DNA of 64,000 nucleotides. Source: Pseudomonas oryzagri. GTDB lineage: Bacteria; Pseudomonadota; Gammaproteobacteria; Pseudomonadales; Pseudomonadaceae. The stretch is taken from positions 248,001 through 312,000 of the forward strand of contig NZ_JAJHPU010000019.1 in assembly GCF_020831405.1 (NCBI RefSeq), read 5' to 3'. The stretch's first letter is position 1, and each line of letters opens with the position of its first letter. Below the pieces are notes generated by a model. That model saw nothing but the letters and a program-made list of their open reading frames with translations. It searched no databases and had not been told where the DNA came from. The position numbers and the translations under genes are program-made. Positions 51,567-61,497 of the stretch are shown in pieces.

Positions 51567-54500
51567 CTACTCCTGCACCTTGGCCCGCTTGCGCTCCAGC
51601 AGCTTGCGCAGCTGCTGGTCGAGCTTGTCGAGGGTGCCGGCGGGGTCGAGCCAATAATCGGTCGACCACAGGCGCAGGATTTCCCAGCCCAGGCCGCGCA
51701 GCACGCTTTCGCGGACCTTGTCGCGGTCGCGGGCGGTGGCCGAGCGGTGGTAGGTGGCGCCGTCGCACTCGATGCCGGCGAGATAGCGGCCCGGCGCGTC
51801 CGGATCGACCACGCCCAGGTCGATGCGGAAGCGCGATACGCCGACCTGCGGGTGCAGCGTCCAGCCCTTCTCGGCCAGGGCGCGGGCCACCGCCTCCTCG
51901 AACGGCGAGTCGAAACCGCCCACCGAGCCGTGCACCGCCGCGTCCAGCGCGCGCACGCCACGCTCGGCGAATTCGAGGAAGTGCTTGAGGTCCTTCACCC
52001 CTTCGGCGGCGGTGCGCGAGAGGTCGATCTGCTCGGGGCGCAGGCTGGAGAACACCTTGAGTTCGGCGCGCGCGCGGGTGATCGCGACGTTCAGACGGCG
52101 CTCGCCGCCGCTCTTGTTGAGCGGGCCGAAGTTCATGCTAAGCGTGCCCACGCTGTCCGGGCCGAAGGTGGTGCTGAACAGGATCAGGTCGCGCTCGTCG
52201 CCCTGCACCGATTCGAGGTTCTTGACGAACACCGGCTCGATCAGCGCCTCGTCGAAGTGGCGATCCAGCGCCGGGTTGCGTCGCCGCGCGGCGTCGAGCA
52301 GGTCGAGGATCAGGGTCTGCTGCTTCTGGTTGAAGGTGACTACGCCCAGGGTCAGCGCGCCCGGCTCGACGTTTTCCAGGCGCTGCTCGATCTCGGCCAC
52401 CACGGCGTCGGCCTCGGCGCGGTTGGTCTGGCTGCCGCCACGGTCGTAACTACCTCCGACGAACTGCAGGTTGACCGCGCGGTCGGCGGTGGCCGGCGAC
52501 GGGAAGGTGATCAGCCCGCCCTTGTAGTAGCGATGGTTGGAGAAGGTGATCAGGCTCTCGTGGCGCGAGCGGTAGTGCCAGGACAGGCCCACGGTCGGCA
52601 GGTTGGCGCCGAGCAGCTCGTCGAGGATGCTCTCCAGATCCTCGTCGTCGCTGCCCTCCTCCTCGCCGGCCTGCGCGGTGCCGAAGAAGCTGGTCGGCGG
52701 CAGCTGTTTCGGATCGCCGACCACCACGGTCTGGCGGCCGCGGGCGATGGCGCCGATGGCGTCCCACACGGTGATCTGCGAGGCCTCGTCGAAGATCACC
52801 AGGTCGAACGGCTGCTGATCGGCCGGCAGGTACTGGGCGATCGACAGCGGCGACATCAGCAGGCAGGGGGTCAGCGCGGCGACGGCGTTGGGCGCCTCGC
52901 GCAGCAGCTGGCGCAGCGGCTTGTGGCGGACCTTCTTCTCCAGCTCGCGGCGGATGATGCCGAATTCGCTGGATTTCTGCGCATCCTCGCGCGCCACCAG
53001 GCCCTCGCGGATGCGCGTGCGGATGCACTGCGCGGTGATTTCCCGCACGCGGTCGTCGAGGGCGCGGAAGCTGGCGATCTTGCGCTCGTGCTCGACCGCC
53101 ACGAAGTTGCGCAGCGCCGGGGTGGCGTCGATCTTCTGCGCCAGCCACCAGCGCGCGTAGTTGACCTCCAGGGTGCGCTGCGCCTGGCCGGCCGGCACGC
53201 GGCCCTGTTCGAGGGCCTCGACCAGCGGCAACAGGCCGAGCGCCAGCGCCTCGCCGCGCACGCGCAACCAGGCGCACCAGGCATGCAGGCGGCCGTGGCC
53301 GCTCTCCAGGCGCTCGGTCAGTTCGAGCAACTGGGCGAGCCCGGCCATGCCCGGGCTGTACAGCTCGTCCACCGGGCGGCCGGCCAGGCTGGCGAACTCC
53401 TCGAGCGCCTCGGCGAAATCGTCCTGCAGCTGCAGGTAGCGGCCGCACAGGCGGCCGACCGGGGCGTCGGCGGCGAGCAGTTCGTTGGCGTCGACCACCA
53501 GCAGGCGCAACCCGCTGCGCAGCGCGGCGAGCTGCTCGGGATCGGTGGCCAGCGCGGCGAGCAGCTGGCGCAGGCGCCAGGCGGTGTCGGCGAGCACGCG
53601 CAGCTGCGCCGGATCGGAATCCAGGCCGCGCCAGCCGGGCAGGCCGTCGAGGCGGGCGAGCAGCGGCTGCAGCTCGGCATTGATCGCCTGCAGCCCGCGC
53701 AGCTGCGCCAGGTCGACGCCGACCTGGGCGCCCTCGCCGACGCCGGCGTGCTCGTGCAGCCAGGCGTGGAACTGGCGCAGCTTGAGGATCTTCAGCGGCC
53801 ACCAGCAGCCGGCGGCTTCCTGCCAGCGCCGTTCCAGCGCGGCGAGATCGAGCGCCAGCAGGCGTTCGCGCGGCCAGGCGATCGACAGCTCGGCCTCGGC
53901 CTCGGCGAAGCGTTCGAGCAGGCCGACCGCCTTGTTCAGCGCGTCGAGGCGCTCCAGCACGTCGGCCTGGAAGGCGAAGCCCAGTTCCTTGCCGATGGTC
54001 TGCGGCAGCAGGTCGAGCAGCTGCTCCAGCGCGGCGAGCTGGCCGCGGCCATTGATCGGGCGGATCAGGCCCAGGCGCTGGCCCAGTTCGACCAGCGCGC
54101 CTTGCAGGGTGCGCACGCGCGCGCCCAGGGTGCCGGCCTGCTGGAGCAGCGCCTGCTGCCAGGCCAGGCTCCACTCCTCGACCTGCAGGAAGGCCAGCGG
54201 GTGATTGGCGAGATCGCCGAGTTCGGCGGCATTCAGGTCGATGCGCTCGGCCACCGCCAACAGCTGCTCCAGCGCGCCGGCGTCGTGCTGGTCCGCGCTC
54301 GCCCAGCGCAGGGCGACGGTCGGCACCTGGGCATTGGCCACCGCGGTGGCCAGCGCCTGGCGAATGCTCAGGCCGTTGCGCTGGCGCTCGTGCAGCGCCT
54401 TGACCAGCTGGTTCAGCTCGTCGCGCAGCAGGCGCAGGCGGCGGGTCTCGCGCGCCCATTCGGCGTCGGACAGCACGCCGCGCGCCTGCCAGGCCTCGCC

Positions 54501-56435
54501 GAGCTGGCGGATCACGTCCTGCTTGCGCGCCTTGTTGGAGTGCAGCTCCAGGCAGAACTCGCCCAGGCCGTGCTCGCGCAGGCGGCGGTAGACCACCTCC
54601 AGCGCCGCGGCCTTCTCGGCGACGAACAGCACGCTGCGCCCCAGCGCCAGGTTGTGGGCGATCATGTTGGCGATGGTCTGCGACTTGCCGGTGCCCGGCG
54701 GGCCGATCATCACGAAATTGCGCCCCTCGGCGGCGGCCACCACGGCGGCGAGCTGCGAGGAGTCGGCGGACAGCGGGGTGAACAGCTGCTCGGGGGTGAG
54801 GCGCAGGTCCAGCTCGGCCGGGGCGACGAACTCGCCGCCGGCCTCGAACGGCTCGCGCGGGGTGTCGAGCAGGTGGCGCACCACCGGGTTGTCCTTGAGC
54901 TGCTCGACGCGGTCGACCAGATCCTTCCACATCAGGTACTTGGCGAACGAGAAGGTGCTCAGCACGACCTCGTCGACGATTTCGAAGCCGTCCACCTCGA
55001 GCACCTCGCGGCGCATGCGGGTGAGGATGCCGGCGATGTCCAGGCCGCGCTCGTCGCTGGGCAGCAGGGCGTCGAAGCCCTGGATGTCGAGGTCGAAGTC
55101 CTGGCGCAGCATTTCCAGCAGGGTGGTGTTGAAGCGCGGCTCGTCGTCGCCCAGGGTCAGGCGGATGCCCGAGCTGATCGACTTGCGGGTCAGGCTCACC
55201 GGCAACAGGATCAGCGGCGCGCGGTAGCTGCGGTCCTTGACCCCCGGGCGCTGCCAGCGCAGGAAGCCGATGGCGAGGAACAGGGTGTTGGCGCCGCCCT
55301 CCTCCAGGTCGCTGCGCGCGCGGCGATACAGCTCGACCAGGGTGGCGTCCAGCTTGTCGGCCTCCAGTGGGGCGAACAGGCGGCCCCTGGGCAGCGCGGC
55401 GAGCGCGGCCTGCGCCTGGGCGGCGGCGTCCTCGACGGTGGCCGCCTTGGGCAGCGCATCGATGGCGAACGCCTTGCCGCCGGCCAGCAGGTCCTCCAGC
55501 TCGGCCGCGTCGGGGGCCAGCAGCGGGATGGCCACCTTGCTGTCGCGCAGGCTGAGCAGCGGGTTGCGCAGCGACAGGTCGAGTAGCCGGCGCTGCCACT
55601 GCTCCAGACGGCCGCCGGGGCCGGCGGGCAATTCGTCGTCGTCCGCCGCGGCGGCGGCCGCCAGCTCGGGCGCCTCCAGCACGCGCGGGTCGGCGGCCGG
55701 CACAGCGGGCGCGTCGAGCGGGTGGATCTGCGCGGCGCGCGCCTGGGCGAGGTCGAGCACCAGGGCGAAGCGCGCCTCGTCGCCGAGGCGCTGCTGGGCG
55801 GCGCGGATCGCTTCCTTGAACGGCACGCCCCGGGCGAGCAGGCCGCTGTCGAACAGCAGCACTTCCTTCAATTGCACGCGCTTGCGCAGGGCCAGGGCGT
55901 CGGTGGTGCAGATGCGCGGGAAGAAGCCTTCGGCGTTCAGCCACAGGCCGACGTAGGCGTGCTCCTGTTCCAGCACGAGCAGCGAGTGCAGGCCGAGGCG
56001 TTCGAGCAGGGCGGCGAGCAGCAGCGCGGCGTCGAGGGCGCTGGCGCTGCGCCCCTGAATGATCTGCGCGGGACTGCGCAGGCGCTGCGCCTCGGCCAGC
56101 GGCGCCGGCAGCGGCAGGCCGTCGAGGCGCAGGCCGAGCAGCACGTTCCACAGCGCCGCCGTCTGCAGGCCGAGGCGCGCGGCGTCGGCTGCCGCGTAGC
56201 CGTGCAGGCTGGCGTCGTGGCCGTTGCGCTTGAGCAGCTCGCCGGCCAGCGCCAGCAGCTTATCCAGCACCGGCTGACCGGGCAGACAGAAGGCCGCCAG
56301 GCGCTCGGCGGCCTGCCGGTAGCCGGCCCAGAGATGACGCTCGGAGCCGGCGAGATCCGCCGCCGTCCGCCCCGCCTCCGGCGGGGTGCGCTCGGCGCTG
56401 CGGCTCTGCTCCGGAATCTGGGCTTGTTCGGACAT
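51567..56435 (-). CDS. DUF4011 / superfamily 1 helicase / Vsr-like nuclease (Hhe-type anti-phage candidate)
   Basis: A 1622-residue protein. The N-terminal third (about 1-480) is DUF4011-like, with RLEQWQRRLLDLSLRNPLLS. Helicase motifs follow: Walker A GPPGTGKSQTIANMIA (near 620), then LVIFDEASQIT, VVVGDPKQLPPTSFF, SWHYRSRHESLI and VAITRARAELKVF, as in UPF1-like SF1 helicases. The C-terminal 110 residues form a Vsr/DUF559-like nuclease fold (FDSPFEEAVARAL, FRIDLGVVDP, IECDGATYHRS). This architecture matches, from memory, the single-gene Hhe anti-phage system of Gao et al. 2020; defence here is inferred. It stands alone between repeats and mdcR. Confidence 0.82.
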   Translation of the reverse strand: MSEQAQIPEQSRSAERTPPEAGRTAADLAGSERHLWAGYRQAAERLAAFCLPGQPVLDKLLALAGELLKRNGHDASLHGYAAADAARLGLQTAALWNVLLGLRLDGLPLPAPLAEAQRLRSPAQIIQGRSASALDAALLLAALLERLGLHSLLVLEQEHAYVGLWLNAEGFFPRICTTDALALRKRVQLKEVLLFDSGLLARGVPFKEAIRAAQQRLGDEARFALVLDLAQARAAQIHPLDAPAVPAADPRVLEAPELAAAAAADDDELPAGPGGRLEQWQRRLLDLSLRNPLLSLRDSKVAIPLLAPDAAELEDLLAGGKAFAIDALPKAATVEDAAAQAQAALAALPRGRLFAPLEADKLDATLVELYRRARSDLEEGGANTLFLAIGFLRWQRPGVKDRSYRAPLILLPVSLTRKSISSGIRLTLGDDEPRFNTTLLEMLRQDFDLDIQGFDALLPSDERGLDIAGILTRMRREVLEVDGFEIVDEVVLSTFSFAKYLMWKDLVDRVEQLKDNPVVRHLLDTPREPFEAGGEFVAPAELDLRLTPEQLFTPLSADSSQLAAVVAAAEGRNFVMIGPPGTGKSQTIANMIAHNLALGRSVLFVAEKAAALEVVYRRLREHGLGEFCLELHSNKARKQDVIRQLGEAWQARGVLSDAEWARETRRLRLLRDELNQLVKALHERQRNGLSIRQALATAVANAQVPTVALRWASADQHDAGALEQLLAVAERIDLNAAELGDLANHPLAFLQVEEWSLAWQQALLQQAGTLGARVRTLQGALVELGQRLGLIRPINGRGQLAALEQLLDLLPQTIGKELGFAFQADVLERLDALNKAVGLLERFAEAEAELSIAWPRERLLALDLAALERRWQEAAGCWWPLKILKLRQFHAWLHEHAGVGEGAQVGVDLAQLRGLQAINAELQPLLARLDGLPGWRGLDSDPAQLRVLADTAWRLRQLLAALATDPEQLAALRSGLRLLVVDANELLAADAPVGRLCGRYLQLQDDFAEALEEFASLAGRPVDELYSPGMAGLAQLLELTERLESGHGRLHAWCAWLRVRGEALALGLLPLVEALEQGRVPAGQAQRTLEVNYARWWLAQKIDATPALRNFVAVEHERKIASFRALDDRVREITAQCIRTRIREGLVAREDAQKSSEFGIIRRELEKKVRHKPLRQLLREAPNAVAALTPCLLMSPLSIAQYLPADQQPFDLVIFDEASQITVWDAIGAIARGRQTVVVGDPKQLPPTSFFGTAQAGEEEGSDDEDLESILDELLGANLPTVGLSWHYRSRHESLITFSNHRYYKGGLITFPSPATADRAVNLQFVGGSYDRGGSQTNRAEADAVVAEIEQRLENVEPGALTLGVVTFNQKQQTLILDLLDAARRRNPALDRHFDEALIEPVFVKNLESVQGDERDLILFSTTFGPDSVGTLSMNFGPLNKSGGERRLNVAITRARAELKVFSSLRPEQIDLSRTAAEGVKDLKHFLEFAERGVRALDAAVHGSVGGFDSPFEEAVARALAEKGWTLHPQVGVSRFRIDLGVVDPDAPGRYLAGIECDGATYHRSATARDRDKVRESVLRGLGWEILRLWSTDYWLDPAGTLDKLDQQLRKLLERKRAKVQE

Positions 56436-56739
56436 CCAGCGGTCTCCAACCGGCGGGTCGCGGCACGGCGACCCGGTGCCGGCGCGATGGCGTCGGCAGC
56501 AGTGTTCATGAGGGGGAAAAGGCGTCGGGCAACGGCTGGCGTTGCCATCCTTCTGCCATATACCTGTACGGGCGCACAGTATCCGCAGCCATCCGGCAGG
56601 TAAAGGTTTTTTCCAGCAAAGTCAGGCAGTTGGACCATGCTATCGAGGAGAAATTGCAGAAAAGACAATTTTCTGTCGCGCGCGGGCGCAGCGCCTTTGC
56701 GGCACAATCGACGAAAACCGGCGCCGGCGAAAAACCCTC
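56436..56739. other. Divergent intergenic region
   Basis: About 300 bp between the helicase gene and mdcR, holding the promoters of both. No gene is supported and no clear operator could be assigned. Confidence 0.5.
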
Positions 56740-57657
56740 ATGCAGATCGACGAAGAACTGACCTTCAAGAAGCTGGAAATCTTCCTGGCCTTCATGCGCA
56801 GCGGCAACCTGTCGCGCGCCGCCGCCGAGCTGGACACCAGCACGGTCAGCGTGCACCGCGCCCTGCATTCGCTGGAGAGCGCCCTGCGCTGCCCGCTGTT
56901 CCGCCGCGAGGGGCGCAAGCTCACCCCGCTGGAGAGCGCCCACGTGCTGGAGGACCGCGCGCAGAAGCTGATCGCCGACATGGTCGACACCGTGCGCCTG
57001 ACCCGCGAGGCGGCCGGTTTCGGCGCCGAGCGCTTCAAGCTCGGCGCGCTCTACTCGCTGACGGTGAAGACGGTGCCGCAGCTGATCATGGGCCTCAAGC
57101 TCAGGCGCAGCGAGCTGAACATCGACCTGATCCTCGGCTCCAACGTCGATCTGCTGTACAAGCTGAAGAACCTCGAGCTGGACGCCATTCTGGTGTCGCT
57201 CAACGACAGCGTGGCCGACCCGGACTGCGATTCGCTGCCGCTGTTTCGCGACGACATCTTCCTCGCCGTACCCACCGACTCGCCGTTCGCCCGGCAGGCC
57301 GAGGTGGATCTGGCCGATCTGCGCGAGGCCACCTTCATCACCCTCACCCAGGGCTTCGCCACCCACCAGGACGCCCAGCGCGTGTTCCAGCAGGCCGGCT
57401 TCGCGCCCAAGGTGGCGATGCAGGTCAACGACATCTTCACCCTGCTCAGCATGGTCAGCTCGGGGGTCGGCTACGCCCTGCTGCCCGGGCGCATCGCCGC
57501 GGTGTACGAGAACCGCGTGCGGCTGATCCCGCTGCAGGCGCGCTACCGCATGCAGCAGCAGATCGGCGTGGTGTTCCTCAAGAGCCGCGAGCGCGACCCC
57601 AACCTGCTGGCGCTGCTCGCCGAGTGCCGGATGTACGCCAAGCGGCACGAGGGCTGA
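56740..57657 (+). CDS. mdcR: LysR-family regulator of malonate use (MdcR)
   Basis: A 305-residue LysR-type regulator. N-terminal winged HTH (about 8-67: LEIFLAFMRSGNLSRAAAELDTSTVSVHRALHSLE) and a C-terminal effector-binding domain (about 90-300). MdcR activates mdc and madLM genes in response to malonate in Pseudomonas and relatives. It lies at the end of the mdc cluster on the opposite strand, as in other Pseudomonas, though an antiporter gene intervenes here. Confidence 0.88.
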   Translation: MQIDEELTFKKLEIFLAFMRSGNLSRAAAELDTSTVSVHRALHSLESALRCPLFRREGRKLTPLESAHVLEDRAQKLIADMVDTVRLTREAAGFGAERFKLGALYSLTVKTVPQLIMGLKLRRSELNIDLILGSNVDLLYKLKNLELDAILVSLNDSVADPDCDSLPLFRDDIFLAVPTDSPFARQAEVDLADLREATFITLTQGFATHQDAQRVFQQAGFAPKVAMQVNDIFTLLSMVSSGVGYALLPGRIAAVYENRVRLIPLQARYRMQQQIGVVFLKSRERDPNLLALLAECRMYAKRHEG

Positions 57658-57664
57658 GAACGTC

Positions 57665-57690
57665 AAGGCTCCGCACGAAGCGAAGCCTTT
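57665..57690. terminator. Possible terminator between mdcR and the antiporter gene
   Basis: Imperfect hairpin AAGGCTCCGC / GCGAAGCCTT with a short loop and a TTT tail on the plus strand, in the 51-bp gap between convergent genes. Confidence 0.55.
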
Positions 57691-57708
57691 CGACCGCAGG
57701 GGCGGCGG

Positions 57709-59112
57709 TCAGAAGAAGAACAGCGTCAGCAGCACGAACCACGGCACCAGGATCGCCAGCGACCAGAGCAGGAAGGCGAAGAAGCTCGGCATCGGCACGC
57801 CGCGCTGTTCGGCGATCGCCTTGACCATGAAGTTCGGCGCGTTGCCCACGTAGGTCAGCGCGCCCATGAACACCGAGCCCATCGACACCGCCAACAGGGT
57901 GCGCGGCAGCTCGTGCATCAGCACCTGGGCGTCGCCGGCGGCCAGGTTGAAGAACACCAGGTAGGTCGGCGCGTTGTCGAGAAAGCCCGACAGCAGGCCG
58001 GTCATCCAGAAGTACATGGCGTCGCGCGGCGTGCCGTCGCCGGCCGTCACCAGCCCCACCAGCGCGGCCAGCTGTCCGGCGCTGCCGGCACGCAGGATGG
58101 CGAGCACCGGCGCGATGGTCAGGAAGATCCCGGCGAACAGCTTGGCGACCTCGAGCATCGGCGCCCAGTCGAAGTCGTTGCCGGCGCGCACCTGCTTCGC
58201 GGTGATCAGCAGCGACAACCCGGCCAGGCCGAGCAGCAGCAGGTCGCGGACCAGGTTCTGCAGCTCGACCGGCGTGCCCAGCAGGACGAAGGCGACCCCC
58301 GGCTTCCAGCTGCCCGACAGCAGCACCGCACCGACCACCCCGCCCAGCAGCAGGAAGTTGACCTTGCCGTATACCTGCAGCGGCGAGTCCGCCGACGGAT
58401 CGCGCGGCAGCAGCTCGTCTTCGCGGGCGAAGAAATAGCGGTCGAGGGCATAGAACAGCGCCAGCAGAACCAGCGAGGACAGCAGCACCGGCAGGAACAT
58501 GTGCTCGACCGTCCAGAAGAAGCCCACCCCGGCGAGGAAGCCGAGGAACAGCGGCGGATCGCCCAGCGGCGTCAGCCCGCCGCCGATATTGGCCACCAGG
58601 AAGATGAAGAACACCACCACGTGCACGCGGTGCCGGCGGTTGTCGTTGGCGCGCAGCAGCGGGCGGATCAGCAGCATCGCCGCGCCGGTGGTGCCCATCA
58701 GCGAGGCGAGCAGCACGCCGATGGCCAGCAGCAGGGTGTTCAGCCGCGGCGAGCCGTGCAGGTTGCCCCACACCAGGATGCCGCCGGAGATGGTGTAGAG
58801 CGCGAACAGCAGAACGACGAACGGCAGGTACTCGGCCAGCAGCGCATGCACGATGGTCGCCAGGGTGGCGTGCGGGCCGAAGGTGACGGTGAACGGGACC
58901 AGCAACAGCAGGGTCCAGAGCGCGGTGATCTTGCCGAAGTGATGGTGCCAGAACTGTGCGGCGAACAATGGCAGCAAGGCGATCGACAGCAGGATGCCGG
59001 CGAAGGGGATGCCCCAGGCGAGGCTCAGGGTGGCGCCGTCGAGATCCGCCGCGCACGCCCAGCCGGGCGCCAGGGCCAGGGGCGCGAGCGCCGGGAGCAG
59101 AATCCGTTTCAT
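57709..59112 (-). CDS. NhaD-like sodium/proton antiporter (ion transporter superfamily)
   Basis: A 467-residue integral membrane protein with about 11-12 hydrophobic helices and a signal-like N-terminus. Motifs GGLTPLGDPPLFLGFL and LDNAPTYLVFFNLA are typical of NhaD-like antiporters and related citrate/arsenite carriers. AGGAGAC lies 9 nt before ATG 59112. It is oriented like madLM but separated by a strong terminator, so it probably has its own promoter. Substrate assignment (Na+/H+) is by family; a dicarboxylate is possible. Confidence 0.78.
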   Translation of the reverse strand: MKRILLPALAPLALAPGWACAADLDGATLSLAWGIPFAGILLSIALLPLFAAQFWHHHFGKITALWTLLLLVPFTVTFGPHATLATIVHALLAEYLPFVVLLFALYTISGGILVWGNLHGSPRLNTLLLAIGVLLASLMGTTGAAMLLIRPLLRANDNRRHRVHVVVFFIFLVANIGGGLTPLGDPPLFLGFLAGVGFFWTVEHMFLPVLLSSLVLLALFYALDRYFFAREDELLPRDPSADSPLQVYGKVNFLLLGGVVGAVLLSGSWKPGVAFVLLGTPVELQNLVRDLLLLGLAGLSLLITAKQVRAGNDFDWAPMLEVAKLFAGIFLTIAPVLAILRAGSAGQLAALVGLVTAGDGTPRDAMYFWMTGLLSGFLDNAPTYLVFFNLAAGDAQVLMHELPRTLLAVSMGSVFMGALTYVGNAPNFMVKAIAEQRGVPMPSFFAFLLWSLAILVPWFVLLTLFFF

Positions 59113-59264
59113 CGTGCTGGGTCTCCTGTCCATGCCGGCCCCGCCACGGGCGGCGTCGGAGCCAGCGCGCAAGCGTCCCGCGGCCACGACGTGCTGCGCG
59201 CCGCAACACTGCCGGCGGCCGGCACCGGCCGGCCGCTCTAGCCAAGCATAGAAAGAAACGGAAA

Positions 59265-59294
59265 AACCGGGGCCGCCGGACGGCGGCCCCGGTT
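59265..59294 (-). terminator. Intrinsic terminator of the mdc-madLM operon
   Basis: A 13-bp perfect stem AACCGGGGCCGCC / GGCGGCCCCGGTT with a 4-nt loop; on the minus strand it is followed by TTTTTC. It lies 16 bp past the madM stop. Confidence 0.93.
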
Positions 59295-59309
59295 ATCTGC
59301 GCCGCTGGC

Positions 59310-60074
59310 TCAGCCGACCAGGCCGCGCACGCAGAAGTAGAGGATCGACGGCCCCATCAGGCAGCCCAGGCCGGTGTGGAAGGTCGCGGTCAGCGCGCCG
59401 TAGGGCACCAGGCGGCGGTCGGTGGCGGCAAGGCCCGCGGTGACGCCGGAGACGGTGCCGGCCAGGCCGCCGAACACCATCGCCGAGCGCGGGTTGTCGA
59501 GGCCGAGGAAGCGCGCCGACATCGGCGTGAAGACCATCACCAGGATCGCCTTGATCAGGCCGGTGGCGATGGACAGCGCCACCACGTCCGAGCTGGCGCC
59601 GATCGCCGCGCCGGTGACCGGGCCGACGATGTAGGTCACCGCGCCGGCGCCGATGGTGGTGATGCTCACCGCGTCGCGATAGCCGAACGCCCAGGCCACG
59701 GCGGCACCGACGATGAACGGCAGGACGGTGCCGAGCAGCAGCGACACCGCGCCGATCATCCCGGCCTTGCGCGCCTCGGTGGCCTGCACCTCGAAGGCGG
59801 TGGCGACGATGGCGAAGTCGCGCAGCATGGCGCCACCCATCAGGCCGACGCCGGAGAACAGCGCGAGGTCAGCCAGGCCCTTCTGGCCGCCGCTGATGGT
59901 GCCGCCGATCCAGGCGAGGATCAGGCCGATGACGATGGCGATGGCCGAGCTGTGCACGCGACCGAAGGTCAGGTGACGGGACAGCAGCACGGAAACCCAG
60001 GTGACCACGCCGACCAGCGCGAAGGCGGTGATCAGGCCGTTATGGGCGAGGCCCTTCTCGATCATTTCCCACAT
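59310..60074 (-). CDS. madM: Malonate transporter subunit MadM
   Basis: A 254-residue membrane protein with about seven to eight helices, family hallmarks FALVGVVTWVSVLLSRHLT and GAVTYIVGPVTGAAIGAS. With MadL it forms the two-component malonate carrier. It starts 1 bp after the madL stop. Confidence 0.93.
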   Translation of the reverse strand: MWEMIEKGLAHNGLITAFALVGVVTWVSVLLSRHLTFGRVHSSAIAIVIGLILAWIGGTISGGQKGLADLALFSGVGLMGGAMLRDFAIVATAFEVQATEARKAGMIGAVSLLLGTVLPFIVGAAVAWAFGYRDAVSITTIGAGAVTYIVGPVTGAAIGASSDVVALSIATGLIKAILVMVFTPMSARFLGLDNPRSAMVFGGLAGTVSGVTAGLAATDRRLVPYGALTATFHTGLGCLMGPSILYFCVRGLVG

Positions 60075-60075
60075 G

Positions 60076-60504
60076 TCAGCGACCTCCCGCCGGAGCTACG
60101 GCCGGTGCGGCGGCCGGGGCGATTTCGGATTCCAGCGCCGGCAGCGGCGCGCCCTTGTTGGTACGGCTGATCGCCGCGATGGTGACGCCGCACAGCAGCA
60201 CCGAGCCGACCGCGGCGATCAGCGCCACCGGCCCGCCGTGCAGGGCGGTGACCACGTTCTGCTGGGCCGCCATGGCGACCACCACGGGGATGTACATCGC
60301 GCCCCAGAAGCCGACGCCGAGCTCGCATTCCTTGCTCATGCCGCCGCTCCTGTGCGTCCACAGGCGGGCGCAGATCAGCAGGATCATGGCGATGCCGACC
60401 CCGCCGACGTTGGATTGCACGCCGAGCAGGGCACCCAGCAAGTCACCGAGGATGACGCCGGCCAGGGTGCAGATGGCCAGCAGGGCTACACCGTAGATAA
60501 TCAT
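60076..60504 (-). CDS. madL: Malonate transporter subunit MadL
   Basis: A 142-residue membrane protein with four hydrophobic helices and the conserved LGDLLGALLGVQSNVGGVGIAM segment. The C-terminus is an Ala/Pro tail. It lies 57 bp downstream of mdcH. Confidence 0.93.
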   Translation of the reverse strand: MIIYGVALLAICTLAGVILGDLLGALLGVQSNVGGVGIAMILLICARLWTHRSGGMSKECELGVGFWGAMYIPVVVAMAAQQNVVTALHGGPVALIAAVGSVLLCGVTIAAISRTNKGAPLPALESEIAPAAAPAVAPAGGR

Positions 60505-60561
60505 TGTTGTTGTCCTTTTATGGATCGAAGGGTTGTTGTTCTTGTACTTCGCGAGGGGCGG

Positions 60562-61497
60562 TCAGCGGTCGGCGCAGCCCTCCTCGCGCAATAGCGCGTC
60601 CAGCGTGTCGAGACGGGCGCCCTGGAAGGCGGCCACGGTTCCCTGTCTCAGCATCCGGCGGGCCAGTCCGCTGAGGACCGTGCCCGGAGGCAATTCGATG
60701 TGCAGGCGCACGCCGCGTTCGACGGCGCTGCGCAGGGTGCCCTGCCAGTCGACCAGGCGACACATGTTGAAGGCCAGGTCGTCGCGCAGGGCGGCCGGCT
60801 CCATGACCAGGCGCGCCGAGCTGCTGCTGAGATAACGCAGCGCCGGCCGGCGTACTTCCACCTGGGCGAAGGCGGCGGCCAGTTGCGCGGCGGGCTCGTC
60901 GAGCAGCGGGCAGTGCGACGGCACGCTGACCGCCAGGCGCTTGACCGCGCCGGCGCCGAGGGTGCGGGCCCGCTCGCCGACCGCCGCCATGGCCGCGTCG
61001 CTGCCAGCGATCACCAACTGGTTGGCGGCGTTGACGTTGGCGAGGTACACCGGACTGTCCGCGCCGTTCACCTCGGCCAGCAGGCCTTCCACCGCCGCCC
61101 GCTCGAGGCCGAGGATGGCGGTCATGCCGTAGCCGCTCGGCCACGCGCGTTCCATCAGTTCGCCGCGCAGGGTGACCAGGCGCACCGCGTCGCCGAACTG
61201 CAACGCTCCGGCGGTCACCGCCGCGGCCCAGGCGCCGATGGACAGTCCGGCCACGTAGTCGGGCCGCGCGCCGCGCGCCATCAGCAGCCGCGCGCAGGAC
61301 ACCCCGGCGAGCAGCAGGCACAGCTGCACGGCGCGGGTGGAACGCAGGGCTTTCTCACTATCCAGCGCCAGCACGTCCTCGTCCAGCACCGAACCGGCCT
61401 CGCGCAGACAGGCGGCGACCTCGGGCGAATCCGGCAACTGGTGGAGCATGCCCGGCTGCTGGGCGCCCTGGCCGGGGAAGGCGAACAGGCTGCTCAT
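60562..61497 (-). CDS. mdcH: Malonate decarboxylase, malonyl-CoA:ACP transacylase MdcH
   Basis: A 311-residue FabD-like acyltransferase that charges the MdcC acyl carrier subunit with malonyl groups to prime the decarboxylase. It has FAFPGQGAQQPGM at the start, the nucleophile motif GLSIGAW and the later VPSHCPLL His motif. The ATG overlaps the mdcG stop by 4 bp. Confidence 0.94.
   Translation of the reverse strand: MSSLFAFPGQGAQQPGMLHQLPDSPEVAACLREAGSVLDEDVLALDSEKALRSTRAVQLCLLLAGVSCARLLMARGARPDYVAGLSIGAWAAAVTAGALQFGDAVRLVTLRGELMERAWPSGYGMTAILGLERAAVEGLLAEVNGADSPVYLANVNAANQLVIAGSDAAMAAVGERARTLGAGAVKRLAVSVPSHCPLLDEPAAQLAAAFAQVEVRRPALRYLSSSSARLVMEPAALRDDLAFNMCRLVDWQGTLRSAVERGVRLHIELPPGTVLSGLARRMLRQGTVAAFQGARLDTLDALLREEGCADR

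Noticed and set aside
51456-55586. 1376-codon plus-strand open frame opposite the helicase gene
   Set aside because: A shadow of the high-GC coding strand; low-complexity Ala/Gln/Arg composition and no domain.
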